Part shown: positions 14,344 through 15,500 of the stretch, one piece after another | How positions within the stretch are numbered: position 1 is the stretch's first letter | How the letters are laid out: each line of letters begins with the position of its first letter | NCBI GenBank assembly: GCA_947175845.1 | Contig: CAMWOK010000033.1 | Location: 1 to 15,500 of the forward strand | DNA: 15,500 nt | Direction: 5' to 3' | Origin: an uncultured Lachnospiraceae bacterium | GTDB lineage: Bacteria; Bacillota; Clostridia; Lachnospirales; Lachnospiraceae | The notes under the pieces: model-generated | Told to the model about the DNA's origin: nothing | What the model saw: only the letters and a program-made list of their open reading frames with translations | The model's database searches: none | Translations under genes and position numbers: made by a program

Positions 14344-15500
14344 ATGGCAGAATTTTCTAAACTGGTCATTACAAGAAAGGGGCAGGCGCTGCTCGCAAAG
14401 ATGCTCGCAGGGCAGGGGGATATCGCGTTTTCCAAAATCTCCGCGTCAGATGTGGTTTATGAAGTGGAGCAGCTAGAAACATTGGACGCGCTTGCCGATG
14501 TGAGGCAGTCCAACAGGATTTCGAGGATAACGCGGACAAATGAAGTCGCGGTAAAGGTTGAGACAGCCTTTAGCAATACAGAGCTGACAGAGGGCTATTA
14601 TATGCGCACGCTCGGACTGTATGCCAATGACCCCGAAGAAGGCGAAATCCTGTATGCGGTGACGACCGAGACGACAGGGAACTGCTACATGCCCGCCTAT
14701 AACGGTGTGACTGTTTCGGGTGCTTACATACAGCTTGTGAGTACGGTGGGGAATGCGGAAAACGTATCTGTTGAGATTGATCAGGCGGCGATTGCCACAA
14801 TTGGAAATATCCAGGATCTGCAGAAGCAGATCGATGAAATCTGGGGTAAGGATGCAGATGGAAACAGTCCGGGATTTGCAGAAGGCATAGAGTCGAATAA
14901 CGTGATAGGCGCTATCAACGAGGTTTTTACGCTTGGCAGTGAGAACAAACAGAAATTAGTGGATAATCTTATTGCCATGGGAATTGACGCATCCACAGAG
15001 GAGTCATGGGGGACACTGCTGGACAAAGTGCTGGATATGACGGACACATCCGAAGATACTGTGACCGCGGAGGCGCTGCTGGCAGGTCACACAGCACACA
15101 ACGCAGCTGGCGAGCAGATAATGGGAGCTATGCCGGAACGGGCAGGGGCGACAGTCGACGCCACAGAAACGACACAGGACAGCGAGTATACATATCTCGG
15201 GATGCCGGATGGGCATTATGATGTGGCAAGCAGGGTTAGGACGAAAAATAGCAATATTGCGTTAAACGCAAAAATAATTGCAGCAGGTGGCGGGGCAGTA
15301 TCCTCCAACGATGATAGAACTGTTGGCCCCTATAGCATTAGCGGTAGCAATTTTTCTCGAGCATATCTGGCAGTTGCATCAATATGTGATAATCGAGCAG
15401 ATACACAGCCGTCTGTTAACAACGTACAGTTGTTAAAGGCGCTGAGTATTGGGGCAGTAGCTACATATATGGTAACAAGGATATATGTATATAAAATAAA
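14344..15500 (+). CDS. Tail fibre protein, N-terminal part (DUF3751 type, runs off the right edge)
   Basis: The reading frame is open for 385 codons to the window end with no stop. Residues 1-150 match the DUF3751 tail-collar fibre attachment domain (FSKLVITRKGQALLAKMLAG, then GYYMRTLGLYA and NCYMPAYNGVTVSGAYIQLV). A short helical linker follows (about 150-170). A TAEALLAGHTAHNAAG..IMGAM repeat unit of the kind common in Firmicutes tail fibres lies at 241-263. From about residue 290 the sequence changes to Ser/Asn/Ala-rich, with more AT-rich codons. GAAAGGA lies 8 bases before the ATG. The protein joins the XkdU/XkdT baseplate through its N-terminus and should bind the target surface with its C-terminus, only part of which is visible. 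Confidence 0.88.
   Translation, partial: MAEFSKLVITRKGQALLAKMLAGQGDIAFSKISASDVVYEVEQLETLDALADVRQSNRISRITRTNEVAVKVETAFSNTELTEGYYMRTLGLYANDPEEGEILYAVTTETTGNCYMPAYNGVTVSGAYIQLVSTVGNAENVSVEIDQAAIATIGNIQDLQKQIDEIWGKDADGNSPGFAEGIESNNVIGAINEVFTLGSENKQKLVDNLIAMGIDASTEESWGTLLDKVLDMTDTSEDTVTAEALLAGHTAHNAAGEQIMGAMPERAGATVDATETTQDSEYTYLGMPDGHYDVASRVRTKNSNIALNAKIIAAGGGAVSSNDDRTVGPYSISGSNFSRAYLAVASICDNRADTQPSVNNVQLLKALSIGAVATYMVTRIYVYKI

Noticed and set aside
2663..15500. Complete prophage
   Set aside because: No integrase, replication, packaging or head gene is seen and no att-like repeat was found inside the window. Only control and tail genes are present, although genes beyond the edges cannot be excluded.
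15241..15500. Diversity-generating retroelement variable region in the fibre gene
   Set aside because: No template repeat, reverse transcriptase or C-type lectin-like ending is visible. The AT-rich shift alone is not enough.

Overview
The window looks like chromosomal DNA from a Gram-positive gut-type Clostridia, probably Lachnospiraceae or a close relative. This is inferred from strong AGGAGG-type ribosome binding sites, moderate GC, TTG/GTG starts and the families present. No rRNA, tRNA, CRISPR array or insertion sequence is visible.

Left part (1-2551): host-type genes. Two adjacent ABC half-transporters lie on the plus strand. The first is cut by the window edge and appears frameshifted close to that edge. 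The second has a degenerate signature motif. A convergent YccF-family membrane protein gene follows on the minus strand with its own terminator.

Regulatory module (2663-4523): a minus-strand operon encodes an XRE-family repressor and an ImmA/IrrE-type zinc metallopeptidase. Facing it is a plus-strand gene for a sigma-region-4-like (ArpU/DUF1492-like) activator. The divergent region holds a near-consensus promoter (TTGACA, 17 bp, TATTCT with TG extension), a weaker opposing promoter and several copies of the palindrome CACTTAAAGTG, which are good candidates for the repressor's operators. After the activator gene come a possible extended -10 promoter, two intrinsic terminators and a second possible promoter with an over-long spacer.

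Structural module (4523-15500, all plus strand): a small protein, tail sheath, tail tube, tail assembly chaperone with a -1 frameshift extension (slippery A AAA AAC), tape measure, LysM protein, XkdQ hub, DUF2577 (XkdR), DUF2634 (XkdS), baseplate J (XkdT), DUF2313 (XkdU) and a tail fibre running off the right edge. This is the PBSX xkdK-to-xkdV order for a contractile tail. No integrase, replication, terminase, portal, capsid or head-tail connector gene lies between the regulators and the sheath.

Interpretation: the region is best read as a headless contractile tail particle, that is an R-type tailocin (diffocin-like bacteriocin), under ImmR/ImmA-style repression. Sheath and tube form the contractile body. 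The chaperone pair and tape measure set tail assembly and length. The hub and wedge proteins form the baseplate, and the fibre supplies target recognition. Lysis genes and the rest of the fibre would be expected just past the right edge.
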